Position numbers and translations under genes: made by a program. This document shows positions 42,363 to 52,182 of a stretch of DNA of 64,000 nt, piece after piece (within the stretch, counting starts at the first letter, position 1; each line of letters opens with the position of its first letter). The stretch is from Tahibacter amnicola (GTDB taxonomy: Bacteria > Pseudomonadota > Gammaproteobacteria > Xanthomonadales > Rhodanobacteraceae): NCBI RefSeq assembly GCF_025398735.1, contig NZ_CP104694.1, positions 2,939,001-3,003,000 on the forward strand, written 5' to 3'. A model generated the notes under the pieces. It saw only the letters and a program-made list of their open reading frames with translations, did no database searches and was not told the DNA's origin.

Positions 42363-42391
42363 GCCGTTGGTCCTCTGCCACGGAGTACCCC

Positions 42392-45037
42392 GTGCTCAGT
42401 CCATCCCGGTGGTTCTGCGTCGTTCTGCTCTCGCTGCTGCCGGTCGCCGGCAGCCTGGCGGCACCGCCGCTTGAGCGCACTTTGCACGACGGGTGGTGGA
42501 TGCGCCTTCATGCCGCAGCACCGGACACGCAGGTGCTACCCGAATGGAAACAGTGGCAGCCGGCGCGTGTTCCCGGCGAAGTACATACGGACCTGCTGGC
42601 GGCCGGATTGATCACAGATCCCTTCCTCGGTGCTGCGGAAGCCGGGTTGCAGTGGATCGGCCTTGCGGACTGGGAATACCAACGTACGTTTGATCTGGAT
42701 GCGCGGGTGCTCGGCCGGCGTCACCTGGACCTCATCTTCGAAGGACTCGACACATTTGCCACTGTCGAGCTCAATGGCCAGGTCGTGCTGCAGGCCGACA
42801 ACATGCACCGGCGCTGGCGCGTGCCGGCGAAAGAGTTGCTACGGAAACGCAATACCTTGCGCATCGTGTTTGCCTCGCCGATCCGACGGGTGCTGCCGTC
42901 CATCCTCGCCACGCCACGCACCCAGTGGCTGCCCGGCAACTACAACTGGTCCCTCGGCGACGAACCCGACGGCGCGCAGACCACCAACTATGTGCGCAAG
43001 GCGCAGTACCACTACGGCTGGGATTGGGGCCCGCGTTATGTGACGGCCGGCATCTGGCGGCCAGTCCGCTTGCAGGCCTGGGATGACGTGCGCATCGATG
43101 ACCTGCACGTGCGGCAGGAACACGTCGATGCGGACGAAGCGCGGCTGACTGTGGAACTGACCGTCGAGGCGGACCGGCGACGTCGCGTACCGCTCCGGTT
43201 GCAGTACCGCACCCCGGACGGCGACCTCGTTGCCGTTCACTCGGAACGCGTGCGAGTCGATGCGGGAACGCACACACTGCGTTTTCCCGTGCGTATCGCC
43301 AGGCCGCAGCGCTGGTTTCCCGTCGGCTACGGCGAGCCGTCGCTGTACACCTTCGAGGCCTTGGTCGCTGGTGATACTGCGCAACGGCGCACCGGTCTGC
43401 GCCAGGTCGCGTTGCGCCGCGAGCGCGACGCGTGGGGCAGGGAGATGGCTTTCGTCGTCAATGGCATTCCGATCTTCGCCAAGGGCGCCAACGTCATCCC
43501 CTTCGACAGCTTCGCCAGCCGCGTCGATCGCGCACGCTACACACAGCGCCTGAACGCGGCGCGCGAAGACAACATGAACCTGCTGCGCGTCTGGGGCGGT
43601 GGATACTATGAATCAGACGATTTCTACGAGCTGGCCGATGAACTGGGGCTGCTCGTGTGGCAGGACTTCATGTTCGGCGGTGGCGTGCCGCCGGCGGACG
43701 ATCCGCTGTTCCGGGCCAACGTGCTGGCCGAAGCCCACGACCAGTTGAGGCGCCTTCGCCATCATCCCAGCATCGTGCTGTGGTGTGGCAACAACGAGAT
43801 CGAGGTCGGCTGGCAGCGCTGGGGCGACCGCAAGACCTTTCGCGCGCAGGCGCCGGAGCGGGCGCAGCGCGTGTGGGAGGGGTATCGCCTGCTGTTTGGG
43901 GAGATGCTGCGAAATGCCGTGGCCCAGTACGACAGCGACGTGCCGTACTGGTCCAGTTCGCCCGGCGCTGATCTGGAGGGCGATCCGGATGTGCCGCATG
44001 ACGGCGACCGCCACGCCTGGAATGTCTGGGGCAGTTCGGCGCCGATCGAATCCTGGTTGGACGAAACCCCTCGCTTCCTCTCGGAGTACGGCTTGCAGTC
44101 ACTGCCGTCGATGAACACGCTGCGACGCTTTGCCGGACCGCAGGATCTGCGCGCGGATTCGCCCGTCATGATCGCTCACCAGAAGTACGCCGCCGGCGCA
44201 GGCAATGAGCGCATCCTGCATTACGTCCGCACGAATTACGGCGAGCCGCGGAACTTCGAAGCCTTCGTTTACCTGAGCCAGGTCATGCAGGCCGAAGGGA
44301 TTGCGTTGGCCGCGTTGCACCAGCGCAGCCAGCGTCCGCGCTCGATGGGCAGCCTGTACTGGCAATTCAATGATGTCTGGCCGGGCGCCTCGTGGTCGGC
44401 CATCGACTACTACGGCCAGCGCAAGGCGCTCGCGTATCACACGCGGCGGTTCTACGCGCCACTGACGATTGCGCCGTTGCGCCGGAACGAAGCGACGAAC
44501 GTGTGGGTAGTGTCCGATCATACGGCAGCCATGGATGCGCACTGGCGACTGCGGGTGATGGACTTCGACGGCACCGTGCACCACGCGGAACGCCACGCCG
44601 TCTCAGCGCAGCCGCTTGCCAGCACGCGCGTTGCGACGATGGACGATCGCGCATTGCTTCGCGGCGCTGATCCAGGTCGAACAGTGGCGGTGTTCGAGCT
44701 GCTGGTGGGTGAATCTGTCGTGGCGCGGCAGGAACTCTATTTCCGCGCAGCAGCGACGCTCGAACTGCCGGTGCCCGGATTGTCGGCGACAGTCACGAGC
44801 GACGCGGAAGGGCTATCCGTTGCGCTCCGCACGGAAAAGCTGGCACGCGCCGTGTGGCTCGAAACGGAGGGCGCCGAGGCGTCCTTTGAGGACAATGCAC
44901 TGACGCTCTTGCCGGGCGAATCACGCGCGATCCGCGTGAGGACCGCCGTGGATGCCGCCGCACTTCGCCGGGCATTGCGTGTACGTGATCTGCACGATGC
45001 GACCCTTTCACCCACGCCGACCCACCGGAAGGACTAG
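42392..45037 (+). CDS. GH2-family beta-mannosidase
   Basis: An 881-residue exported beta-mannosidase that removes the beta-1,4-mannose next to chitobiose in N-glycans. The signal peptide is FCVVLLSLLPVAGSLA. The order is a sugar-binding jelly roll (EGLDTFATVELNGQVV), Ig-like domains and the GH2 barrel. The acid/base Glu is in WCGNNEIEVGW (about residue 468) and the nucleophile Glu in FLSEYGLQSLPSM (about 564). WNYNWSLGD-like PGNYNWSLGDEPDG and QYHYGWDWGPR are typical of beta-mannosidases. GTG start with GGAG upstream. It ends two bases before the GH92 gene, so both are coupled. Confidence 0.93.
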   Translation: MLSPSRWFCVVLLSLLPVAGSLAAPPLERTLHDGWWMRLHAAAPDTQVLPEWKQWQPARVPGEVHTDLLAAGLITDPFLGAAEAGLQWIGLADWEYQRTFDLDARVLGRRHLDLIFEGLDTFATVELNGQVVLQADNMHRRWRVPAKELLRKRNTLRIVFASPIRRVLPSILATPRTQWLPGNYNWSLGDEPDGAQTTNYVRKAQYHYGWDWGPRYVTAGIWRPVRLQAWDDVRIDDLHVRQEHVDADEARLTVELTVEADRRRRVPLRLQYRTPDGDLVAVHSERVRVDAGTHTLRFPVRIARPQRWFPVGYGEPSLYTFEALVAGDTAQRRTGLRQVALRRERDAWGREMAFVVNGIPIFAKGANVIPFDSFASRVDRARYTQRLNAAREDNMNLLRVWGGGYYESDDFYELADELGLLVWQDFMFGGGVPPADDPLFRANVLAEAHDQLRRLRHHPSIVLWCGNNEIEVGWQRWGDRKTFRAQAPERAQRVWEGYRLLFGEMLRNAVAQYDSDVPYWSSSPGADLEGDPDVPHDGDRHAWNVWGSSAPIESWLDETPRFLSEYGLQSLPSMNTLRRFAGPQDLRADSPVMIAHQKYAAGAGNERILHYVRTNYGEPRNFEAFVYLSQVMQAEGIALAALHQRSQRPRSMGSLYWQFNDVWPGASWSAIDYYGQRKALAYHTRRFYAPLTIAPLRRNEATNVWVVSDHTAAMDAHWRLRVMDFDGTVHHAERHAVSAQPLASTRVATMDDRALLRGADPGRTVAVFELLVGESVVARQELYFRAAATLELPVPGLSATVTSDAEGLSVALRTEKLARAVWLETEGAEASFEDNALTLLPGESRAIRVRTAVDAAALRRALRVRDLHDATLSPTPTHRKD

Positions 45038-45039
45038 TC

Positions 45040-47463
45040 ATGCGTCATTGGATGGTAATTGCCGGGTGCCTGCTGCCGCTGAGCCTGATGGCCGAAACCG
45101 TGGCTGCTGTCGATCCGGTCACCCAGGTCAATACCTTTATCGGCACCAAGGACGACGGAAATACGTTCCCCGGTGCGGCGGCGCCTTTCGGCATGATCCA
45201 GGTCAGCCCGATCGGTGAACACTATGCGGGATGGCGCTACGACGAGGCGAAGATCCGCGGCTTCGGTCACTTTTTCCTCTCGGGTGCCGGATGCTGGGAG
45301 CAGGGCGGACAGATCGCCATCCTGCCCGTCACCGGTGAAATCGGGCCCGGGCAGGCCTTCGATACCACGGTGGCAGCCAGCTTCGACTACCGCCGCTATG
45401 CGGCAACTGCGACGCACGAAGGCGAGGTGGGACAGGCCGGCTATTACCGCACACGGCTGACTGACTACGGCGGTATTGACGTGGAGGCCACGGCGCTCAC
45501 GCGCGCCGCCGCCGAGCGGTACACCTTCGGTAGCGCGAAAACCGGGCATGTCCTGGTGAATCTGGGCCAGGCCAACGAACGCCACCGGGTCATGCGCAGC
45601 GTGGCGAACATCGTCGGCGACCGTGTCGTCGAGGGCGAAGTGGAAACCCTCAGTTTCTGCGGGGGTACGCGCTATACCACCTGGTTCCGGCTGGTCTTTG
45701 ATCGGCCATTCCGCGCGTTCGGCACCTGGAACGCCAGCGGCGGGCATGCCGATACGCGCCAGAGCACGGCGGCAGAAGGCCCCAACGGCGCGTGGTTGAG
45801 CTTCGATACGCAGGACGCGAAATCCGTGACCGTGACCAGTGCGGTTTCCCACGTGGATGCGGACGGCGCGCGCCGCAATCTCGCGGCTGACGCACAGAAG
45901 TCTGGACTTCCGCTGACATTCGAGGCCATGAAGGCCAAGGCGCAGAAGACGTGGCGGACCGAGCTGGATTCCGTCCGGATCAGCGGGGCCGCTGCGGACG
46001 ATCGCGTCGTCTTCACCACGGCGCTCTATCACACGTTCCTGCAACCCCTGACCGGATCCGACAGCGACGGCCGCTACCGCGGTTGGGACAACCAGATCCA
46101 TCGTGCAAAGCCGGGCACCACGTACTACGAATTCTTCTCGCTCTGGGATACCTACCGCAGCCAGAATCAATGGCTGGCAATGCTGCGCCCGCATCGTGCA
46201 CGCGATATTGCCGATTCCATTCTGGCCATCCACCAGCAGGGCGGCTGGCTGCCGCGCTGGGGCTATGCCAACTACGAGACCAATGTAATGACGGGTGATC
46301 CGGTCACCCCGTTCCTGGTTGACCTGTGGCGCTTTGGCGCGCTTGCCGGGCGCGAGGCGGCCTTCTACAAAGCCCTGGTGCAAAATGCCGATGGTATTCC
46401 CCCGGTGGATTCGCGCTCGCAGGGGCGTATCGGTAACGAGACCTATCTGTCCCAGGGTTTCGTGTACTACGACAAGCAGGCCAAGCCCAAGAGCATGGAC
46501 ATCGACCTGCACCACGGTGGCTCGGCCACGCTCGAATATGCCCTGGCTGACTGTTCGCTGGCGCAGTTCGCCGCCGCGATGCAGCAGCCCGGGGACGCGC
46601 GGCGCTACGCCGAGCGCGGACGTTCGTGGCGCACGGTCTGGGATGCCTCCGTCGATGACGCGGAACGGGGTTTCGTGGGCTTTCCGCGGCCGCGGACAAG
46701 GGACGGTTCCTGGTACACGCCGGCGGACGGCCCGTATCGCCCATCGTCGGATCACGGCTTCCACGAAGGTACGGCCTGGCAGTACCAGTGGCTGGTGCAG
46801 CAGGACGTGCCTGGCCTGGTGCAGGCCATGGGGGGGCTGGAGAAGGCGCGCCGGCGGCTGGATGTCTTTTTCGCCTACGACAACCTCGTAGCTGATCCGG
46901 CGCGGGCCGCGCGCAAAGATTGGGTGGTCGGTCCCTACGCGTACTACAACCAGTTTCGCTACAACCCGAACAACGAGCCGGACCTCCACAGCCCGTGGAT
47001 GTATACATTGCTGGGACAGCCCTGGAAGACCAGCGCCGTCGTGCGCGCCGCGCAGACCTTGTTCACCCATGCGCCGAACGGCGTGACGGGCAACGACGAC
47101 CTCGGAACCATGTCCGCGTGGTATCTCTTCAGTGCGATTGGCCTCTACCCGGCAGTGCCGGGAACCGGGCAGTTCCTGCTGCATGCACCCCGATTCGAGC
47201 GCATCGAGATGGACCTGGGCAAGGGCCGTGTCCTGCGGATCGAGGCGCCCGGCGCTGACGCGCGGCGGATGCAGTACGTGCGCAGTGTCAGCGTCGACGG
47301 CGCGACGCATTCACCGGTATGGCTGGATTGGGAGGGCCTGCGCAAGGGCGGCACCATCCGGTTTGGCCTCACTGATTCGCCCGATGCCGCGTTATGGGGC
47401 CGCGAGGCCAGTGCCGCTCCGGCCTCGCCGTGTGCCGCGGCGACAGCGACAGCCATGCCCTGA
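45040..47463 (+). CDS. GH92-family alpha-mannosidase
   Basis: An 807-residue calcium-dependent inverting exo-alpha-mannosidase, probably periplasmic or surface-exposed (signal peptide MRHWMVIAGCLLPLSLMAET). Family marks are FIGTKDDGNTFPGAAAPFGM, SLWDTYRSQNQWLAML, YETNVMTGDP, GFHEGTAWQYQW with the catalytic Glu (about residue 575), and GNDDLGTMSAWYLFSAIGLYP with the base Asp residues (about 683). GH92 enzymes trim alpha-1,2/1,3/1,4/1,6-mannose of high-mannose N-glycans; the linkage cannot be read from sequence here. It begins two bases after the GH2 stop. Confidence 0.95.
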   Translation: MRHWMVIAGCLLPLSLMAETVAAVDPVTQVNTFIGTKDDGNTFPGAAAPFGMIQVSPIGEHYAGWRYDEAKIRGFGHFFLSGAGCWEQGGQIAILPVTGEIGPGQAFDTTVAASFDYRRYAATATHEGEVGQAGYYRTRLTDYGGIDVEATALTRAAAERYTFGSAKTGHVLVNLGQANERHRVMRSVANIVGDRVVEGEVETLSFCGGTRYTTWFRLVFDRPFRAFGTWNASGGHADTRQSTAAEGPNGAWLSFDTQDAKSVTVTSAVSHVDADGARRNLAADAQKSGLPLTFEAMKAKAQKTWRTELDSVRISGAAADDRVVFTTALYHTFLQPLTGSDSDGRYRGWDNQIHRAKPGTTYYEFFSLWDTYRSQNQWLAMLRPHRARDIADSILAIHQQGGWLPRWGYANYETNVMTGDPVTPFLVDLWRFGALAGREAAFYKALVQNADGIPPVDSRSQGRIGNETYLSQGFVYYDKQAKPKSMDIDLHHGGSATLEYALADCSLAQFAAAMQQPGDARRYAERGRSWRTVWDASVDDAERGFVGFPRPRTRDGSWYTPADGPYRPSSDHGFHEGTAWQYQWLVQQDVPGLVQAMGGLEKARRRLDVFFAYDNLVADPARAARKDWVVGPYAYYNQFRYNPNNEPDLHSPWMYTLLGQPWKTSAVVRAAQTLFTHAPNGVTGNDDLGTMSAWYLFSAIGLYPAVPGTGQFLLHAPRFERIEMDLGKGRVLRIEAPGADARRMQYVRSVSVDGATHSPVWLDWEGLRKGGTIRFGLTDSPDAALWGREASAAPASPCAAATATAMP

Positions 47464-47517
47464 AGGGTCATCGCCGGATGTTGCGCCGCAGGATTTACTG
47501 CCCGCGGCCGACATGAT

Positions 47518-47529
47518 TAGATCGATCCA
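47518..47529 (+). promoter_or_regulatory. LacI-type operator before the regulator gene
   Basis: TAGATCGATCCA is identical to the second operator of the receptor promoter and differs by one base from the first. It lies 40 bases before the lacI-type start, suggesting autoregulation and a shared regulon. No convincing promoter hexamers stand out beside it. Confidence 0.65.
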
Positions 47530-47568
47530 AGTGTTTCACCTCCATCACCGTACTGAATCTGGAAGCGC

Positions 47569-48609
47569 ATGTCCGAATCCGCATCGACGCCGCGAAAACG
47601 CCTGCCTACCGTCAATGACATTGCCCGCGCCTGCGGGGTGTCGCGTGCCACGGTGTCGCTGGTGCTGCGCAACAGTCCGCTGGTCGGCGCGGAAACCCGG
47701 GCACGTGTCGAGCAGGAACTGAAGCGGCAGGGATATGTATACAACCGCGCAGCGGCCAATCTGCGCCGTCGCACCTCCAGCAGCATCGCGCTGGTCATCA
47801 ATGACTTGTCCAATCCCTTCTTTGCGGAGTTCGCCATGGGGGTGGATGAAGCGCTGGTGGATGAAGGATTCGTGACCCTTCTCGGCAGCACGGGTGAATC
47901 ACCCGAGCGGCAGGAACTGCTCCTGGGCTCGCTGCTGGAACACAGTCCGGCCGGCATGATTCTGTCGCCCGCCGAGAACAGTGATGGCGAACGGCTGCGG
48001 CGCCTGCTCGGCAACGAGCCGCCGGTGCTGGTGTTCAATCGCGAGCTGTCGGCGTCAGGATGGGACTTTCTTGCACTGGACAATCGCCACGGCGCGCGCC
48101 TGGCCACCGAGCATCTGCTAGCGCTGGGCCACAGGGCGATTGCCTTCTTCGGCGGCCACGCGGATTCCAGCTCCTGCCAGCAGCGCCGCCAGGGTTATGC
48201 CGATGCGCTGGACGCCGCGGGAATTGGCATCGATCCGCGGCGCATGATCGAGTGCACACCCACGCGCGTGGAAGCGGCGCAGCAGACGGGAGCGCTGTTC
48301 GAGCGCGACCCGTCGATCACAGCCGCGGTCTGCTACAACGATAACGTTGCGCTGGGCTTGAAGCTCGGCCTGATGGCGCGCGGTGTGCGCCCTGGCGTGG
48401 ATTTCGCGCTGACGGGATTTGACGATATCCCCGAAGCCGCGCAGACCTCCCCCGCACTCACCACGCTCGCGGTCGAGCCCCGCGCGCGCGGACGCCAGGC
48501 CGCCGAACTCCTGCTGCAGCGCGTGCGCGACCGGGAAGCACCGGTGCGTCGCGTCGTCGCGCCGGTGCAGCTGGTCGTGCGCGGCAGCAGCGGCGCGCCG
48601 CGCGGATGA
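47569..48609 (+). CDS. LacI-family transcriptional regulator of the mannosidase locus
   Basis: A 346-residue repressor. The N-terminal helix-turn-helix is TVNDIARACGVSRATVSLVL, with hinge AAANLRRRTSSSIAL. The periplasmic-binding-protein-like effector domain has LVINDLSNPFFAEFAMGVDE, LALDNRHGARLATEHLL, FFGGHADSSS and TGFDDIPEAAQTSPALTTLA. The effector is probably mannose, a mannobiose or a phosphorylated derivative, by context only. The three repeated 12-base sites in this locus are its best operator candidates. It is followed after 66 bases by the permease-kinase-epimerase-GH47 genes. Confidence 0.93.
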   Translation: MSESASTPRKRLPTVNDIARACGVSRATVSLVLRNSPLVGAETRARVEQELKRQGYVYNRAAANLRRRTSSSIALVINDLSNPFFAEFAMGVDEALVDEGFVTLLGSTGESPERQELLLGSLLEHSPAGMILSPAENSDGERLRRLLGNEPPVLVFNRELSASGWDFLALDNRHGARLATEHLLALGHRAIAFFGGHADSSSCQQRRQGYADALDAAGIGIDPRRMIECTPTRVEAAQQTGALFERDPSITAAVCYNDNVALGLKLGLMARGVRPGVDFALTGFDDIPEAAQTSPALTTLAVEPRARGRQAAELLLQRVRDREAPVRRVVAPVQLVVRGSSGAPRG

Positions 48610-48675
48610 GCGCCCCTGACACGCGCAGGGCCTGCGGGCCCTGCGATTCCTCCATGACCCTCCGGAACCGGTGAC

Positions 48676-49974
48676 ATGCCTCCAGCACGGACAGCCTCCA
48701 CGCGCGTCGCGCTCGTCGTCGTCACGTCGATCTTCTTCATGTGGGGCCTCCTGACCAGCCTCAACGACGTGCTCATTCCCCACCTGAAAGCGGTTTTCGA
48801 CCTCAACTACACGCGCGCGATGCTCGTGCAGTTCGCGTTCTTCGGCGCCTACCTGCTGGTGTCGATTCCGGCCGGCAAGGTGGTCGATCGCGTTGGCTAC
48901 AAGCAGGGCATCGTGATTGGCCTTCTCGTTGCCGGGGCGGGAGCGCTGTTGTTCCTTCCCGCCGCGGCGAGCCGATCCTACGAGGTGTTCCTGGGTGCAC
49001 TGTTCATCCTCGCCAGCGGTATCGTGCTGCTGCAGGTGTCGGCAAACCCCTATGTGAGTCTGCTGGGCGATCCGCGTCATGCGGCGAGCCGGTTGAATCT
49101 CGCACAGGCCTTCAATTCCCTCGGGCATGCGGTTTCCTTGCCGCTCGGCGGCATGCTGATCCTCGGCGGAACCGTGCTTGGGGCCGATGCGATTGCCGCG
49201 CTGGCGCCGGCAGACCTCGCCGCCTACCAGCTGGGGCAGGCCAAGGCAGTGCAGATTCCCTACGCGGGGCTGGCGCTGATCCTGCTGGCCCTTGCCGGCG
49301 GCGTGTGGGCCTTCCAGTTGCCCGCACTGCGCGAAGCGACCGAGGCTGCAGCGCGCCAGAAACACCGGTTCGCCGACGTGCTGCGTCACGCGCATGTGCG
49401 CTGGGGCGTGCTGGCCATCTTCCTGTACGTCGGGGCGGAAGTGGCCATTGGCAGCATCATGGTCAACTACCTGGCACAGCCCTCGATCGGCAATATGGAC
49501 GCCGCGACAGCGGCCGAGCGCTACGTCGTGCTGTATCCGCTCGGTGCCATGCTGGGCCGCTTCCTCGGCTCGGCGCTGCTGCGGCGCGTCGACGTGCGTC
49601 TGATGCTGGCGGCGTTCGCCGGCATGGCTGCGCTGCTCCTAGGCGTCACCATGACGACCGAAGGCCGCGTGGCGATGTGGAGCGTCATCGCGATCGGCCT
49701 GTTCAATTCGATTCTGTTCCCGACCATCTTCACCCTGGCCATCGAACGCCTCGGGCCGTTGACCGAGAAGGCATCGAGCCTCCTGGTCATGGCCATTTTC
49801 GGAGGGGCCGTCGTGCCGCTGCTCCAGGGCGCCGCGGCCGACCGCTTTGGCGTGCAGTCGTCCTTCACCGTGCCGTTGCTGTGCTACGTCTATATCGCGT
49901 GGTACGCGTGGCGGGGTTCGCGGGTGACCGGCACTGTGTCCGCCCCCGCGCCGGCGCAAGCGGTGCGCGCATGA
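48676..49974 (+). CDS. FucP-type major facilitator sugar:H+ symporter
   Basis: A 432-residue inner-membrane transporter with 12 predicted helices. FFMWGLLTSLNDVLIPHLK with the acidic Asp of the FucP pathway, PAGKVVDRVGYKQG and LQVSANPYVSLLGDP are hallmarks of the L-fucose/glucose-galactose permease family. By context it imports mannose (or fructose) produced in the periplasm. Its stop overlaps the kinase start in ATGA. Confidence 0.9.
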   Translation: MPPARTASTRVALVVVTSIFFMWGLLTSLNDVLIPHLKAVFDLNYTRAMLVQFAFFGAYLLVSIPAGKVVDRVGYKQGIVIGLLVAGAGALLFLPAAASRSYEVFLGALFILASGIVLLQVSANPYVSLLGDPRHAASRLNLAQAFNSLGHAVSLPLGGMLILGGTVLGADAIAALAPADLAAYQLGQAKAVQIPYAGLALILLALAGGVWAFQLPALREATEAAARQKHRFADVLRHAHVRWGVLAIFLYVGAEVAIGSIMVNYLAQPSIGNMDAATAAERYVVLYPLGAMLGRFLGSALLRRVDVRLMLAAFAGMAALLLGVTMTTEGRVAMWSVIAIGLFNSILFPTIFTLAIERLGPLTEKASSLLVMAIFGGAVVPLLQGAAADRFGVQSSFTVPLLCYVYIAWYAWRGSRVTGTVSAPAPAQAVRA

Positions 49975-50975
49975 GGGGCGAGCACCGCCGCCATATCGTC
50001 TGCTTTGGCGAAGTGCTGGTGGATTTTCTCGCCCAGCCTCTGCCATCACCGGACGCGCCGCGTGCCTTCCTGCAGTTCGCTGGCGGCGCGCCTGCCAATG
50101 TCGCCGTCGCCGTGGCCCGGCTGGGCGGGCAGTCGGAATTTCTCGGCATGACCGGCGCCGACATGTTCGGCGATTTCCTCGTCGAGAGCCTTGAGCGGGC
50201 GGGTGTGGAAACCCGTGGCATCCGGCGCACGACGGATGCCAGGACGGCGTTGGCCTTCGTCGCCCTCGACGCCGACGGCGAGCGCAGTTTCAGCTTCTAC
50301 CGGCCACCCGCCGCCGACCTGCTGTATCGGTCCGAACACTTTCCCGCAGACGTGTTCGCCCGCGCGAGCGCGCTCCACGTCTGCTCAAACAGTCTCACCG
50401 AGACAGCGATTGCCGCGACGACGCAGCACGCCATCGCGTCTGCTCGGCGCGACGGCGCGCTGGTCAGCTTCGACATGAATCTGCGCCCGGCGCTCTGGTC
50501 GCCGCAGGTCGACCCCTTGCCACGGTTGTGGGAGGTTCTGTCCTGTGCCGACATCGTGAAACTCGCACGCACCGAGCTGGAGTTCCTGGCTGCGGGCGAG
50601 GGGGAGGCAGCGGTGCTGCGGCGTCTATGGACGGGCAGCACCCGATTGATCGTTATCACCGACGGCGCGGCGGATATCCGCTGGTATACATCGCAACGTC
50701 AAGGACAATTGGATACATTTCGCCTTCGAGCGCTCGATACCACGGCCGCAGGGGATGCCTTTGTGGGAGGCATGCTGTACCACCTGGCAGAGCAGGGTGT
50801 CGACGCAGCCGGTCTTGCGGAATTCCTGTCCGGGACGACAGCGGTGGAACAGACCCTGCGCTTCGCCGCAGCCGTCGGTGGCCTTACCGTGACGCGACAC
50901 GGCGCATTCGCCGCAATGCCGGCCCTGGCGGACGTGACGCAACTGATCGAGGGTCGCTATGCACACACAGCCTGA
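49971..50975 (+). CDS. PfkB-family carbohydrate kinase, likely fructokinase
   Basis: A 334-residue ribokinase-fold kinase. The first PfkB signature is FAGGAPANVAVAVARLGG. The second region, LDTTAAGDAFVGGMLYHLAEQG, contains the catalytic Asp; it has AAGD rather than the commoner GAGD. IVCFGEVLVDF opens the protein. With the mannose-to-fructose epimerase next to it, fructose to fructose-6-phosphate is the likely reaction; mannose phosphorylation is the alternative. It overlaps the permease by four bases and the epimerase by 17. Confidence 0.88.
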   Translation: MRGEHRRHIVCFGEVLVDFLAQPLPSPDAPRAFLQFAGGAPANVAVAVARLGGQSEFLGMTGADMFGDFLVESLERAGVETRGIRRTTDARTALAFVALDADGERSFSFYRPPAADLLYRSEHFPADVFARASALHVCSNSLTETAIAATTQHAIASARRDGALVSFDMNLRPALWSPQVDPLPRLWEVLSCADIVKLARTELEFLAAGEGEAAVLRRLWTGSTRLIVITDGAADIRWYTSQRQGQLDTFRLRALDTTAAGDAFVGGMLYHLAEQGVDAAGLAEFLSGTTAVEQTLRFAAAVGGLTVTRHGAFAAMPALADVTQLIEGRYAHTA

Positions 50976-52182
50976 TTTCCGCTCGCCGACGTTCCTGCGC
51001 GCCCACATCGCGCACACGATGGCGTTCTACCATCCGCGCGCCATCGATCCCGATGGCGGGTTCTTTCACTATTTCCTCGACGACGGCTCGATCTACGATC
51101 GCAGCCACCGTCACCTGGTGAGCAGCACGCGTTTTGTCTTCAACTACGCGATGGCCTATCGCGAATTCGGCAGCCAGGCCTATCGCGACGCGGCGGTGCA
51201 TGGTCTGAACTACCTGCACCAGGTGCATCGCAATGCGCAGACCGGGGGCTACGCCTGGACGATCCGCGACGGCAAGCCCGAGGACACGACCAACCATTGC
51301 TATGGCCTCGCCTTCGTCCTGCTGGCCTACGCCACTGCGCTCAAGGCCGGCATCGAATCCGCCCGCCCGGTGATCGGCGAGACCTGGGACCTGCTCGAGA
51401 AACACTTCTGGGAACCGGGCCCCGGCCTGTACCGCGATGAAGCGGACGCCTTCTGGAACTTTTCCACCTATCGCGGCCAGAACGCCAACATGCACCTGTG
51501 CGAGGCGCTGCTGGCGGCCTACGAGGCGACGCTGGAACAGCGCTACCTGGCTCGTGCGCTGGCCCTGGCCGATGCCATGACACGTCGCCAGTCGGCCCAG
51601 TCCAACGGCCTGGTCTGGGAACACTACGACGCGAACTGGCAGATCGACTGGGAATACAACCTCGACAACCCGCGTCACCTGTTCCGCCCCTGGGGCTTCC
51701 AGCCCGGCCACCAGACTGAATGGGCCAAGCTGCTGCTCATTCTTGACCGCCACGTGCGCGCCGACTGGCTGGTGCCGACGGCGCGTCACCTGTTCGACAC
51801 CGCGGTCGAGCGGTCCTGGGACAAACGTCGCGGCGGCATGTACTACGGCTTCGCGCCGGACGGATCGGTCTGCGACGACGACAAGTATTTCTGGGTCCAG
51901 GCCGAATCGTTTGCAGCGGCGGCGCTGCTGGCCGAGCGCACCGGTGATGCGGCCTATTGGGATATCTACACAAAGCTGTGGGCCTACGCCTGGGAACACT
52001 TTGTCGACCACCGCTGGGGCGCCTGGTACCGCATCCTCGATGCGGAGAACCGCGCCTACAGCGCCGAGAAGAGTCCGGCAGGCAAGACCGACTACCACAC
52101 CATGGGCGCCTGCTACGAAGTGCTGTATCGCCAAAGTCCCGTGGGCCAGCTGCAGCGGGAGGCCGCATGCGTCACATCCTGA
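50959..52182 (+). CDS. AGE-family mannose isomerase/epimerase
   Basis: A 407-residue (alpha/alpha)6-barrel protein of the N-acylglucosamine 2-epimerase family. STRFVFNYAMAYREFG, YGLAFVLLAYATALKAG, FNFSTYRGQNANMHLCEALL-like WNFSTYRGQNANMHLCEAL, the catalytic-region histidines in FQPGHQTEWAKLLLIL and TDYHTMGACYEVL are typical. Relatives convert D-mannose to D-fructose; the fit with the adjacent kinase favours this over N-acylglucosamine epimerisation. No signal peptide, so cytoplasmic. It overlaps the kinase by 17 bases and GH47 by 16. Confidence 0.88.
   Translation: MHTQPDFRSPTFLRAHIAHTMAFYHPRAIDPDGGFFHYFLDDGSIYDRSHRHLVSSTRFVFNYAMAYREFGSQAYRDAAVHGLNYLHQVHRNAQTGGYAWTIRDGKPEDTTNHCYGLAFVLLAYATALKAGIESARPVIGETWDLLEKHFWEPGPGLYRDEADAFWNFSTYRGQNANMHLCEALLAAYEATLEQRYLARALALADAMTRRQSAQSNGLVWEHYDANWQIDWEYNLDNPRHLFRPWGFQPGHQTEWAKLLLILDRHVRADWLVPTARHLFDTAVERSWDKRRGGMYYGFAPDGSVCDDDKYFWVQAESFAAAALLAERTGDAAYWDIYTKLWAYAWEHFVDHRWGAWYRILDAENRAYSAEKSPAGKTDYHTMGACYEVLYRQSPVGQLQREAACVTS

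Noticed and set aside
45034-47310. A 758-codon open frame on the minus strand
   Set aside because: Antisense shadow of the GH92 gene.
48741-49970. N-terminal extension of the PfkB kinase
   Set aside because: It lies in another frame of the permease gene; the ATG at 49971 gives a normal kinase start.
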